Source: Pseudomonadota bacterium
GTDB taxonomy: Bacteria > Desulfobacterota > Desulfobulbia > Desulfobulbales > Desulfocapsaceae
Length of the DNA: 64,000 nucleotides
NCBI GenBank assembly: GCA_018820855.1
Contig: JAHJNL010000042.1
Location: forward strand, 16,240-80,239
Reading direction: 5' to 3'
Shown: piece by piece, positions 38,733-46,913 of the stretch
How positions within the stretch are numbered: position 1 is the first letter of the stretch
Layout of the letters: each line of letters starts with the position of its first letter
Program-made: the position numbers and the translations under genes
The notes under the pieces: generated by a model
Database searches by the model: none
Told to the model about the DNA's origin: nothing
Seen by the model: only the letters and a program-made list of their open reading frames with translations

Positions 38733-39380
38733 ATGCTCCGATATCTTCTTTTGATCGCTACACTCCTCTCTTGCAGTTCTCTGCTATTCCCTGCGGAGAG
38801 CGATGCGACTCAATTGCAGCATGCACTGAACAAGTATAAAAACACCGGGGTTCCAAGTCAGTCACTTAAACGCTTATCACCTTACAATCGTTTAATTAAT
38901 TACTACTCTCACTTTACTTTTTTCCGTCCACGTCACAAAGTCAGTCCCGACTTTATCAGGGCTTTGATCCTGGCTGAATCAAGTGCTGATCCTCTTGCGG
39001 TTTCAACAAAGGGTGCCATCGGCTTAGGGCAGATCATTTACTCCACAGGGAAACAAGCAGCAAAAGAGCTCTCCTCTTCGCAATTCACGTTTCGTCATGT
39101 CAGCCGAAATACTCTTGCACACCTTACAGAAGAAGACCTTTTTGACCCTGCAGTCAATATCCTTCTTACCTGTTATCTTATTTCTAAATACAATTACAAA
39201 TTTAACGGCAGGATAGAGCTGGTGATATCGGCATGGAATGCTGGGGAAAATCTTGTCATTCTAAAAAAAGGACACCCTGCACCCTACCAGGAAACATACA
39301 ATCTCATCGGCAAGGTAAACAGCTACTATATCGACCTGATACAAAAACGTAAGCGAAAATCCACTTATCGAAAAAGATAA
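38733..39380 (+). CDS. exported lytic transglycosylase
   Basis: A 215-residue periplasmic SLT-type murein lyase. The signal peptide is residues 1-20 or so (LLLIATLLSCSSLLFPA, with a possible lipobox at LLSC). The SLT core has the catalytic glutamate in ALILAESSADPLAVSTKGAIGLGQI and the family NAG motif in ISAWNAGENLV. The C-terminal tail is basic. It cleaves the peptidoglycan glycan strand between MurNAc and GlcNAc. It is alone, 133 bp after the M18 peptidase. Confidence 0.9.
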   Translation: MLRYLLLIATLLSCSSLLFPAESDATQLQHALNKYKNTGVPSQSLKRLSPYNRLINYYSHFTFFRPRHKVSPDFIRALILAESSADPLAVSTKGAIGLGQIIYSTGKQAAKELSSSQFTFRHVSRNTLAHLTEEDLFDPAVNILLTCYLISKYNYKFNGRIELVISAWNAGENLVILKKGHPAPYQETYNLIGKVNSYYIDLIQKRKRKSTYRKR

Positions 39381-39824
39381 GTTTTGCAATCGCACCTTTT
39401 TTCTTTCATTAATAAATCAAGCCCTTCATCAATAGCATTCCTTCTCCCTTAACACACCAAGACTGTCTCTTATTCCCAACTACTAATTATGTTTTCATAA
39501 TAACGACCTTTCTCCTCCCATCATTCATCAATATTTATAATAAAATTCAGCAAGCAACCATGCTTACAAAAAAACAACCTTCAAGAGAAACAGAACGTCC
39601 TCCCGGCCCAAAAAGAAATTCATTATCGTAACAAATTATTTGACCTTCTTTTTCATTCATGACAAACTTACCATAAGTTCTTTATATATTATTTTAACTA
39701 ACATTTATCATTTTTGGAGAGGCACTGCTGTCCGGACGCAACAACTTAATTCAAAAATATTTTATTGGGACGTCAGGCACAGCACAAAAGAAGATCAAGC
39801 AATTATCAACTCAAGGAGAGTCCT
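39381..39824. other. intergenic region upstream of the TolC-like gene
   Basis: A 444-bp AT-rich region. No gene or strong structure is seen. The end holds the AAGGAG ribosome-binding site of the TolC-like gene. A long leader or promoter region is likely. Confidence 0.45.
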
Positions 39825-41186
39825 ATGAAATGGTCACAACTTTCCAGTGCTGTCGCGGTTGGGGGTATTTTATTTTTAGGATATTATAACCTTCAGGCTG
39901 AAACACTTACTGAAGCGGTTGACGAAGTTATTCAGACCAACCCTGAAATTCGAACAATCGCTCATAATCGTCTGGCAAGAGACCAGGAAGTAAGACAGGC
40001 TCGGTCCGGCTATATGCCGAGATTAGATGTAAATGCAGGAATTGGTACTCAAGAAATATACGAACCCGAAGACAACAGTCTGACTCCCAGCCAGGTTCAA
40101 CTCAGTCTCAGACAAAATATCTTTGCCGGATTTGCAGATATGAATGAGGTGGACCGACAAGAAGCGAGGGTTCGCTCAGCGGCCTATCATCTTCAGGGGA
40201 CCACCGAAAATATAGCGCTGAAGGCCGCAAAGGTTTATATCGATGTTCTCAGAAACCAGGAGCTTCTTGCCCTGTCTCAACAAAATCTTGAAACCCATCT
40301 GAGAATTTCAGACCAGATCGGCCTGCGCAGCGACTCCGGAATCGGCAGCAGAGCAGACAGTGATCAGGCCTTGGGACGTGTAGCCCTTGCGCAATCCAAT
40401 GTTGTCGTAACCCAAACAAACCTTATTGATGCAAAAAGCAACTACCTGGCAGTGGTAGGCCACTTACCCGGCGAACTGCAGAAACCGACATCACCCGATG
40501 AGCTGATACCGGTATCTCTTGAGCAGGCGGAACAGATTGCCTTGGAAAAACACCCTACCCTCAAGTCAGCTGAGGCCGACATAGAGGCAAGAAGAGAACA
40601 GTATGAAGTAGCTAAGGCGCCGTATATGCCTATCATCGATGTTGAAGTCGACCAAACCTGGGAAGAAGATTATGACCGGCTTGAAGGAAGGGATGAAGAT
40701 CTCACGGCTATGATCAGACTCCGCTACAATCTCTTTCAGGGCTTCAAGGATCAAGCCCGTAAGGTGGAAACGACTCAGCAGATAAGTGAAGCACAAGAGA
40801 TCCGCAACAACACCCACAGACAAGTTGTCGAATCAATAAGGCTTTCCTGGATGGCCCTGCAAGCTGTTATGGATAGCGTACCATACCGAGAGGAAAGGGT
40901 GAGAGCAACCTTGGCCACCGCTGAAGCCTACACGAAACAATTTAATCTTGGCAAGCGCACACTGCTTGATGTTCTCGATACAGAAGCAGAATTAATTAAC
41001 GCCAAAAAAGATCTGGTCAACACCCATTACGATGGCCTCTATGCACAATACCGTATTCTCAATGGTACAGGTCAACTTGTCACCGCTCTTTCTCTGGAGT
41101 GGCCTGAAGAGAGTCGTGTAGACACCAACGATCAAAGCGAACGCACCCCCATCAAAGAACAAGCAGTGACTGCACAAACGGAATAG
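39825..41186 (+). CDS. TolC-family outer-membrane channel (LapE/type I secretion type)
   Basis: A 453-residue outer-membrane efflux protein with a signal peptide (about 1-23, ending LQA). Two internal repeats typical of TolC/AggA follow: TLTEAVDEVIQTNPEIR at the start of the first and ISLEQAEQIALEKHPTLKSAEAD-like sequence at the start of the second. The LDVLDTEAELINAKKDLV motif near the end is characteristic of TolC channels. The start at 39825 follows AAGGAG by 7 nt; an upstream in-frame ATG at 39765 is ignored. With lapG and lapD downstream it probably exports a large adhesin (inference). Confidence 0.9.
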   Translation: MKWSQLSSAVAVGGILFLGYYNLQAETLTEAVDEVIQTNPEIRTIAHNRLARDQEVRQARSGYMPRLDVNAGIGTQEIYEPEDNSLTPSQVQLSLRQNIFAGFADMNEVDRQEARVRSAAYHLQGTTENIALKAAKVYIDVLRNQELLALSQQNLETHLRISDQIGLRSDSGIGSRADSDQALGRVALAQSNVVVTQTNLIDAKSNYLAVVGHLPGELQKPTSPDELIPVSLEQAEQIALEKHPTLKSAEADIEARREQYEVAKAPYMPIIDVEVDQTWEEDYDRLEGRDEDLTAMIRLRYNLFQGFKDQARKVETTQQISEAQEIRNNTHRQVVESIRLSWMALQAVMDSVPYREERVRATLATAEAYTKQFNLGKRTLLDVLDTEAELINAKKDLVNTHYDGLYAQYRILNGTGQLVTALSLEWPEESRVDTNDQSERTPIKEQAVTAQTE

Positions 41187-41210
41187 TTTTCGTCACATTG
41201 CTCACAACTC

Positions 41211-41246
41211 AAACGGGACAGAATTTTATATTCTGTCCCGTTTTTT
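41211..41246 (+). terminator. intrinsic terminator after the TolC-like gene
   Basis: AAACGGGACAGAAT (41211-41224) pairs with ATTCTGTCCCGTTT (41230-41243) around a TTTAT loop, followed by T residues to 41246. This separates the TolC-like gene from the lapG-lapD pair. The remaining bases to 41541 hold no recognised gene. Confidence 0.93.
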
Positions 41247-41541
41247 CTTTCACCCCACTCCCCTGTTTTTTTTATACCCCTCCAACAGATTCAGCTCATC
41301 CCCGCTCTTTTGGATGATATCGCTGCTGACCTCCCTGCAACAGTTCTTCATACAACTCATTTCTTGTAATTTTACTGTCATAATTTTCAGTTAATTACCT
41401 TTCGCACCAAATCTATTTTCATTTACTCTAAAATCTCCTTCAGTTTTCTGTTTTAGCGACTACAATAAGTTGCAGAGCTAAAGTAATCTTACAATCATCC
41501 AAACATCCCCCCTCTTCCATTATGCTGATTTTTGTTTTTGA

Positions 41542-42255
41542 ATGGCACCAGATTTGAAGTTACTCTCTGGGTACATATTTTGTTTTGCCAATCCACAGCG
41601 CTGGATCCTTTTGGCCCTCTGTTTTTTCATAGTTGCAATTGTTGCCTTTCCGGGCACAGCTTTGTCAGCCGGCGACTTTACTCTGGACCAGTCCATACTG
41701 AATGCTGCTGAGAAAAAATATAATCATATGGCCGTTAAACGACTTCTCGCCTGGCAGGATCTTATTCGCAACAACCAATCAATCAGTGAAACCAAGAAAC
41801 TGGAAAAAGTGAATCACTTTTTTAATTCTATTGATTTTGTCGAAGATGCCATACACTGGAAACAAAAAGATTACTGGGCGACTCCTGTTGAATTCATTGC
41901 CAGTGACGGAGGTGATTGTGAAGATTTTTCCCTTGCAAAATACTTTACATTAAAGGCCCTCGGGGTATCAGAAAAAAAACTTAACCTCACCTACGTCAAG
42001 GCTCTGGAACTCAACCAGGCACATATGGTATTAACTTATTATTCCTCTCCAGCTGCAGAACCATTGATTCTCGACAACTTGATTCAGGAAATCCGCCCAG
42101 CATCTCAGCGGAAAGACCTGATGCCGGTATACAGCTTTAATGGGTTAGGCCTGTGGATAGCCAAAGAAAGAGGGCAAGGACAGATGGTCGGTTCCAGCGA
42201 CAGGTTAACGAAATGGCAAGGTGTTCTTCAACGCATGCCTGACGGACTTCAATAA
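41542..42255 (+). CDS. lapG: LapG-type periplasmic cysteine protease (BTLCP)
   Basis: A 237-residue transglutaminase-like cysteine protease that cleaves LapA-type adhesins from the cell surface when c-di-GMP is low. An N-terminal hydrophobic segment (about 21-43, WILLALCFFIVAIVAFPG) exports it. The Cys-His-Asp triad is Cys126 (SDGGDCEDFSLAKY), His161 (NQAHMVL) and Asp178 (LILDNL). The start at 41542 has no clear Shine-Dalgarno, so the exact N-terminus is uncertain. It is followed 17 bp later by lapD, its c-di-GMP receptor partner, and is preceded by the TolC-like exporter. Confidence 0.93.
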   Translation: MAPDLKLLSGYIFCFANPQRWILLALCFFIVAIVAFPGTALSAGDFTLDQSILNAAEKKYNHMAVKRLLAWQDLIRNNQSISETKKLEKVNHFFNSIDFVEDAIHWKQKDYWATPVEFIASDGGDCEDFSLAKYFTLKALGVSEKKLNLTYVKALELNQAHMVLTYYSSPAAEPLILDNLIQEIRPASQRKDLMPVYSFNGLGLWIAKERGQGQMVGSSDRLTKWQGVLQRMPDGLQ

Positions 42256-42271
42256 TTATAAGGTAGTTTCT

Positions 42272-44239
42272 ATGACCCTTTACAGGCAACTCCTGATTTT
42301 CATGCTGTCACTTTTTTTCATTCTCTATATCGGAACATGGTACGCCAAGTTACAGTCCACTCGCAATTTCCTTGTCAACCAGCTGGAATCTCACGCTCAG
42401 GACACCGCCACGTCCCTCGGTCTCTCCATCTCCCCGCATATAGCAGCCGATGACATGGTAACTGTAGAAACCATGATCAGTGCCGTATTTGACCGTGGGT
42501 ATTACCGGATTATCAGACTCCAGGATATAGAAAACAACCCACGATATGAACAAACGCTGGAAATCAAAATCCAAGGCGTTCCTCTCTGGTTTATCCATAT
42601 GATCCCCCTGGAAGCCCCAGGAGCAAAAGCCATAGTCATGTCCGGCTGGAATCAGGCCGGAACAATTTATGTGGAGAGCCATACCGGGTATGCCTACAAG
42701 ACACTCTGGGACACCACCGTGAAAACGGCTATCTGTTTTGTAATTGCAGGCATAGCCGTTATGATTCTGGGCTCCATTGGTATTGCCATCCTGCTCCGAC
42801 CGTTGCGGCGTGTAGAACAGCAGGCTGAAGCCCTCTGTCGCAAGGAATATCAGATCCAAGATCCATTGCCCAAGACAAGAGAGCTGAGACAGGTTGTATC
42901 AACGATGAACAAGATGACCACAAGGGTCAAAAGCATGTTTGAAGAACAGGCAGCAATTGCCGAAAACTTCAGAAAAAATGCCTATAGTGATATGTTGACC
43001 GGGCTTGGCAACCGGAGATATATTGAAGGCCAGGTAACAGCCCGCGTAGATCGAAAAGGCGTAATTCTAAAAGGCGCATTTCTCCTGGTACAGATCCACA
43101 ATCTCCAAAAACTCAACCAGGACAAAGGATTTGAGGCAGGCGACAACCTGATCAAACGAGTTGCAGAAATCTTGTGTAACGCGACCAAGCAAACAGTAAC
43201 CAACAATGCCATTGCCAGACTCACCGGTGGTGATTTTGTCATTTTCCTACCGGATGTAGCCATGGAAGACGCCGAAGCTCTAGCAGAAACTGTTACCAGA
43301 GACTTAGCCCGACTGGCCGACGAACATCTCACCGGCAATGCGAATATTGGCCACATAGGAGGAGTGGCATATGACCACTCCTGCTCTTTCAGCCAACTTG
43401 TGGCAGAGGCAGATGCAGTGCTTCGCTCAGCACAGCAACAGGGCGCCAACAGTTGGGAAATTCACTTCTTGTCCGAAACAACAGATAAAGTTCCCCAAGG
43501 TGAACAGGAATGGAAAACGACCTTTTCATCGGTCCTGACAAGTAAAAAGCTGTTGCTTGTCGGCCAACCCGTTGTCACTGCAGACAATAAAAGGAGTCCT
43601 CTACAGATAGAATTTTTTGCACGCATTCCTCTTCCCGACAGTGAGAAAATAATCTGCGCCGGCGTATTCATGCCCATTGCCGAACGCCTCGACCTTGTCT
43701 CTTCTTTTGACCGAATTATCCTGGAAAAAGTTCTGCTGATCGATGCAGACGAGTATGATTTCAAAGAAATTGCTGTCAATATCTCTCCAGCCTCTCTACG
43801 GGATACTTCTTTTATCCAATGGATCCTAACGGAACTCAAAAAGGGCCGTTCTCACCTGCCCAAACTCATATTTGAATTCGCCGAATTTACTGCCGTACAA
43901 CACCTGGAGGAGTTACGTCACTTTTCTGCAGAAGTTAAAAAGCTTGGCCACGATATCGGTCTTGACCATTTTGGTCAAAGTTTTACCAATTTCGGATATC
44001 TTAAATCGTTGCAGCCTGCGTATGTCAAAATTGACAGGGCCTACACGAATGAACTCGGTAATGAACAAAGCGATTCCTACTTTTTTATCGCTTCCCTCTG
44101 CTCCGTTGCTCATAGTCTCGACATTCTGGTTGTCGCCGAGGGAGTGGAAGAAGAAAAACAGTTTCAGATGCTGTGCAGCTTAAATCTCGACGGAGTCCAA
44201 GGATATTTTATTGCCAAACCCACTACAATATTATCGTGA
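42272..44239 (+). CDS. lapD: LapD-type c-di-GMP receptor with degenerate GGDEF and EAL
   Basis: A 655-residue inner-membrane receptor. The LapD/MoxY periplasmic sensor domain (about 30-150) lies between two TM helices (about 6-24 and 152-176), followed by HAMP (about 178-230), GGDEF (about 245-395) and EAL (about 420-650) domains. Both catalytic sites are lost: the GGDEF motif reads GGDFV (319-323) and EAL reads EFF (447-449), and the DDFGTG loop is DHFGQS. It is thus a c-di-GMP sensor, not an enzyme, as in known LapD, where it sequesters LapG when c-di-GMP is bound. The start at 42272 follows an AAGG; a TTG at 42221 inside lapG is less likely. Confidence 0.93.
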   Translation: MTLYRQLLIFMLSLFFILYIGTWYAKLQSTRNFLVNQLESHAQDTATSLGLSISPHIAADDMVTVETMISAVFDRGYYRIIRLQDIENNPRYEQTLEIKIQGVPLWFIHMIPLEAPGAKAIVMSGWNQAGTIYVESHTGYAYKTLWDTTVKTAICFVIAGIAVMILGSIGIAILLRPLRRVEQQAEALCRKEYQIQDPLPKTRELRQVVSTMNKMTTRVKSMFEEQAAIAENFRKNAYSDMLTGLGNRRYIEGQVTARVDRKGVILKGAFLLVQIHNLQKLNQDKGFEAGDNLIKRVAEILCNATKQTVTNNAIARLTGGDFVIFLPDVAMEDAEALAETVTRDLARLADEHLTGNANIGHIGGVAYDHSCSFSQLVAEADAVLRSAQQQGANSWEIHFLSETTDKVPQGEQEWKTTFSSVLTSKKLLLVGQPVVTADNKRSPLQIEFFARIPLPDSEKIICAGVFMPIAERLDLVSSFDRIILEKVLLIDADEYDFKEIAVNISPASLRDTSFIQWILTELKKGRSHLPKLIFEFAEFTAVQHLEELRHFSAEVKKLGHDIGLDHFGQSFTNFGYLKSLQPAYVKIDRAYTNELGNEQSDSYFFIASLCSVAHSLDILVVAEGVEEEKQFQMLCSLNLDGVQGYFIAKPTTILS

Positions 44240-44274
44240 AACAAAAGAAAGGTAGCAGTTGGCACCGTTCCCTT

Positions 44275-44604
44275 TCAGATGATATCGTCGACAACCAAAG
44301 ATTCGGTTCCCATCTGCTGCCGCACTTTTTTTCTTTCCCGAATCTTCTCCTGAGCATCTTCAGGTAAGTCCGTATACATAATGAGATTCTTTGCGACAAG
44401 AAGATCAACAAGATCTTCCAGAATACGAATAATCCCCAGATCCGAAACCGATAGTATTTTTACCCATAAATCAGAATCTCCGTTTTCTGCCAAAAACTGC
44501 AGAATCTCCTCATCTATAGCCGACTTTAATTCTGTACCTTCTTTATCACCCCGCTTAGAAACTGCGACAATTTTCCCCTCACTGTTTCTTTCAATATAGA
44601 GCAC
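44275..44604 (-). CDS. conserved small protein often mislabelled tryptophan-synthase-beta-like
   Basis: A 109-residue soluble acidic protein. It starts at a GTG (44604) preceded by AAGGGGTG. The pattern MLYIERNSEGKIVAVS, then a helical core with IRILEDLVDLLVAKNLIMYTDLPE, is a familiar proteobacterial family commonly annotated as tryptophan synthase subunit beta-like. It has none of that enzyme's PLP motifs, so that name is misleading. Function unknown. It is convergent with lapD, 35 bp away. Confidence 0.8.
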   Translation of the reverse strand: MLYIERNSEGKIVAVSKRGDKEGTELKSAIDEEILQFLAENGDSDLWVKILSVSDLGIIRILEDLVDLLVAKNLIMYTDLPEDAQEKIRERKKVRQQMGTESLVVDDII

Positions 44605-45236
44605 GTTTCACCCCTTTCTTCTCTGATATTACTATCTGTTAACTGTATAGAAAAAAGTAACCTGGCATATGGATCTTCATGGCCAATAGCGCATAACCTA
44701 TTTTCATCATATATTGACAACACAAGTATATCCAGAAACAAAACTGACCCTGCTATTAAATAGTGAGCACTCAATTAAGTCATTTTTAAAAAAACAATGG
44801 CAGGTGAAAAAATGCGTGTTTGTCTACTATAAACATCATATTGATTTCAAACATAATACTGTCAGGTTATCGGAGCGGCTTTCCTTTAATATACGAGCCA
44901 GCACAGGCAAAAAAGTGACGTGGTAGAATATATTGGAACTCAAAAAGATATCTATGGATGGTACGTTAATGTTTCCAGACTGCAGGAAAACTGATTTTTG
45001 CTGCTGCGACATATAAAGATACTCTTTTTTTTTTGTTCCTTGACAATAGTGACCCCTCTAAATGTTATACTACACATGGCTACTCCTCCTTCGCTATGCG
45101 ATATTATCAATGTAGTACATGTTGATTATGTGATATATTGTTACAAGTTGTGAGAGTTAGCCTTTTCTTCATAGCTTATCCTCCTTCAAGTTCTGAACAG
45201 GAAAAAGAAGATGAAATCTCAGAGGGGACAGTCATA
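44605..45236. other. long intergenic region with a candidate promoter
   Basis: A 632-bp AT-rich region with no convincing gene. A TTGACA at 45040-45045 is followed after 17 bp by TGTTAT (45063-45068), a plausible sigma-70 promoter for the LysM/FecR gene. An in-frame start at 45138 is possible, but its 33 extra residues do not resemble the signal peptide that begins at 45237. Confidence 0.4.
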
Positions 45237-46913
45237 ATGATAAAAAACAAAAGACATCACAGGGCGAATTATAACTGTTCCCTCAGCCGAATAACCTGGA
45301 CACTGTTGCTGTTCATCCTGTTGAGCGGAGGGGCCAATGCAGCCGAACAGGATGAATGGACTTACTCTATGGTTCGTGGGGATAACCTGTGGAATATAAC
45401 CGAGCGTTATCTTGATGGAGATTTTCGCTACTGGAACTCGTTGATACGCCTGAACAAGGTCACTGATCCTAAGCATATGCCACCGGGGTCCAAGGTTCGT
45501 ATTCCCTTGCGCTGGTTAAAAATTGATCCTGCCACAGTGCAGGTTCTCGATATACATGGCAAAGTACAGTATATCGAAGCGCAACAGGCAGAAGCCAGGG
45601 ATCTTACAGCCAGTACGCACCTCAAAGATGGTGATCAGGTCATGGTTGATGAAGGTGCGAACGTTGTTCTGCAATTTGTCGATCAATCAAGACTTTTCCT
45701 GGGAAGCGGCAGCCGCGTGGAATTGGATCGGGTAAGGAAATTTTCGAACAGCGGACTGGCTGATAGTAAAGTGGATCTTCAGAAAGGTCGAAGTGAAAGT
45801 AAGGTAAAGACCAGGAATAGTCGTTTTCAAATCAAGACCCCCTCTGCAAATACCGCAGTTCGCGGGACTGATTTTCGCGTTACTGTGGATCAGGAAGATC
45901 CCAATCTCTCAAGAATAGAGGTATTGGGCGGTATTGTCAAAACCAGCAACAGCGACGGAGCACGTGATGTCACGGCCGGATTTGGCACTACCGTAACCAA
46001 GGGTGAAGGCCCCGGTTCCCTCGTAAGATTATTATCAACTCCGGAGATCCTGTCGCCACCCAATTACAGCCGAAAGTTGCCAGTGGACATTAAATGGCAA
46101 AAAGTTGACGGTGCCGAAAAGTATCGAGTACAGATTCACAGTGCCGAAGGAGAGCAAACACTGCTGGTTGATGAAGTCCTCTCAATTCCCCGCTTCAATA
46201 GCAGTGCATTGGAGGATGGCGACTATATTATCGGGGTGCGGGCCATTGATGCCAATGGTCTGGAGGGTAAGAACGCTGAACGGATATTGAAACTGGATGC
46301 AAGACCTCAGCCGCCACTGGCCATCAGCCCCAAAGACGGTGAGATTGTACGTACGGTTTTGCCGACATTTGAATGGTCAACTCCCACCGGAGGCACAGGC
46401 TATCATTTCCAGTTGTCCGAATATCCTGACCTCAGTTCACCTGTAATCGACAGCACAGAAGTTACCGGAACCCGTCTTAACCCTGAACAGCTTTCGCCTG
46501 GCACCTATTATTGGCATCTGGCCACCTTTGCCGATACCAAGAAAGGGCCTTTTAGTCCGATCTGGAATTTCATCTTGCGTCCTGCTCCCAAGGCACCTGA
46601 TTTATCTGAAATGTCTACCGAGGAAAACGAAACCAATATTACCCTGCACTGGCAGGCAGGAACCACGGGACAGCAGTACAAAATACAACTGGCAGAGGAT
46701 CCTGGCTTTCAAAAAATACTTCAAGCAGAACAATTGTTACAACCTGAACTGGCCATGGAACGACCTGCGAACCTGGTCTATTTCCGGGTAAAGGTCATTG
46801 ATATTGACGGATTTGAAGGAGATTGGAGTCCTGCGCAGCAAATAAAACCACCGCCAGCTCCCTGGTATTACGTTATTATGCCGATTATTCCTTTCCTTTT
46901 CCTTGCATTGTAA
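45237..46913 (+). CDS. exported LysM-FecR-domain protein
   Basis: A 558-residue envelope protein. The signal peptide (about 1-35, LLLFILLSGGANAA) is followed by a LysM peptidoglycan-binding domain (about 42-92, SMVRGDNLWNITERYL...PPGSKVRIP) and a FecR domain (about 110-235, with IKTPSANTAVRGTDFRV). Two or three fibronectin-like beta domains follow (about 260-530), and a hydrophobic C-terminus. The TAA stop overlaps the next ATG (TAATG, 46911-46915). Pairs of FecR-domain and CHASE2 proteins are known, which suggests this protein is the periplasmic partner of the CHASE2 sensor. The ATG at 45237 is preferred because it begins the signal peptide and has GAGGGG upstream. Confidence 0.88.
   Translation: MIKNKRHHRANYNCSLSRITWTLLLFILLSGGANAAEQDEWTYSMVRGDNLWNITERYLDGDFRYWNSLIRLNKVTDPKHMPPGSKVRIPLRWLKIDPATVQVLDIHGKVQYIEAQQAEARDLTASTHLKDGDQVMVDEGANVVLQFVDQSRLFLGSGSRVELDRVRKFSNSGLADSKVDLQKGRSESKVKTRNSRFQIKTPSANTAVRGTDFRVTVDQEDPNLSRIEVLGGIVKTSNSDGARDVTAGFGTTVTKGEGPGSLVRLLSTPEILSPPNYSRKLPVDIKWQKVDGAEKYRVQIHSAEGEQTLLVDEVLSIPRFNSSALEDGDYIIGVRAIDANGLEGKNAERILKLDARPQPPLAISPKDGEIVRTVLPTFEWSTPTGGTGYHFQLSEYPDLSSPVIDSTEVTGTRLNPEQLSPGTYYWHLATFADTKKGPFSPIWNFILRPAPKAPDLSEMSTEENETNITLHWQAGTTGQQYKIQLAEDPGFQKILQAEQLLQPELAMERPANLVYFRVKVIDIDGFEGDWSPAQQIKPPPAPWYYVIMPIIPFLFLAL

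Noticed and set aside
44605..45236. Start of the LysM-FecR gene at 45138
   Set aside because: The extra 33 residues lack signal-peptide character, while the ATG at 45237 begins a normal signal peptide with GAGGGG upstream.
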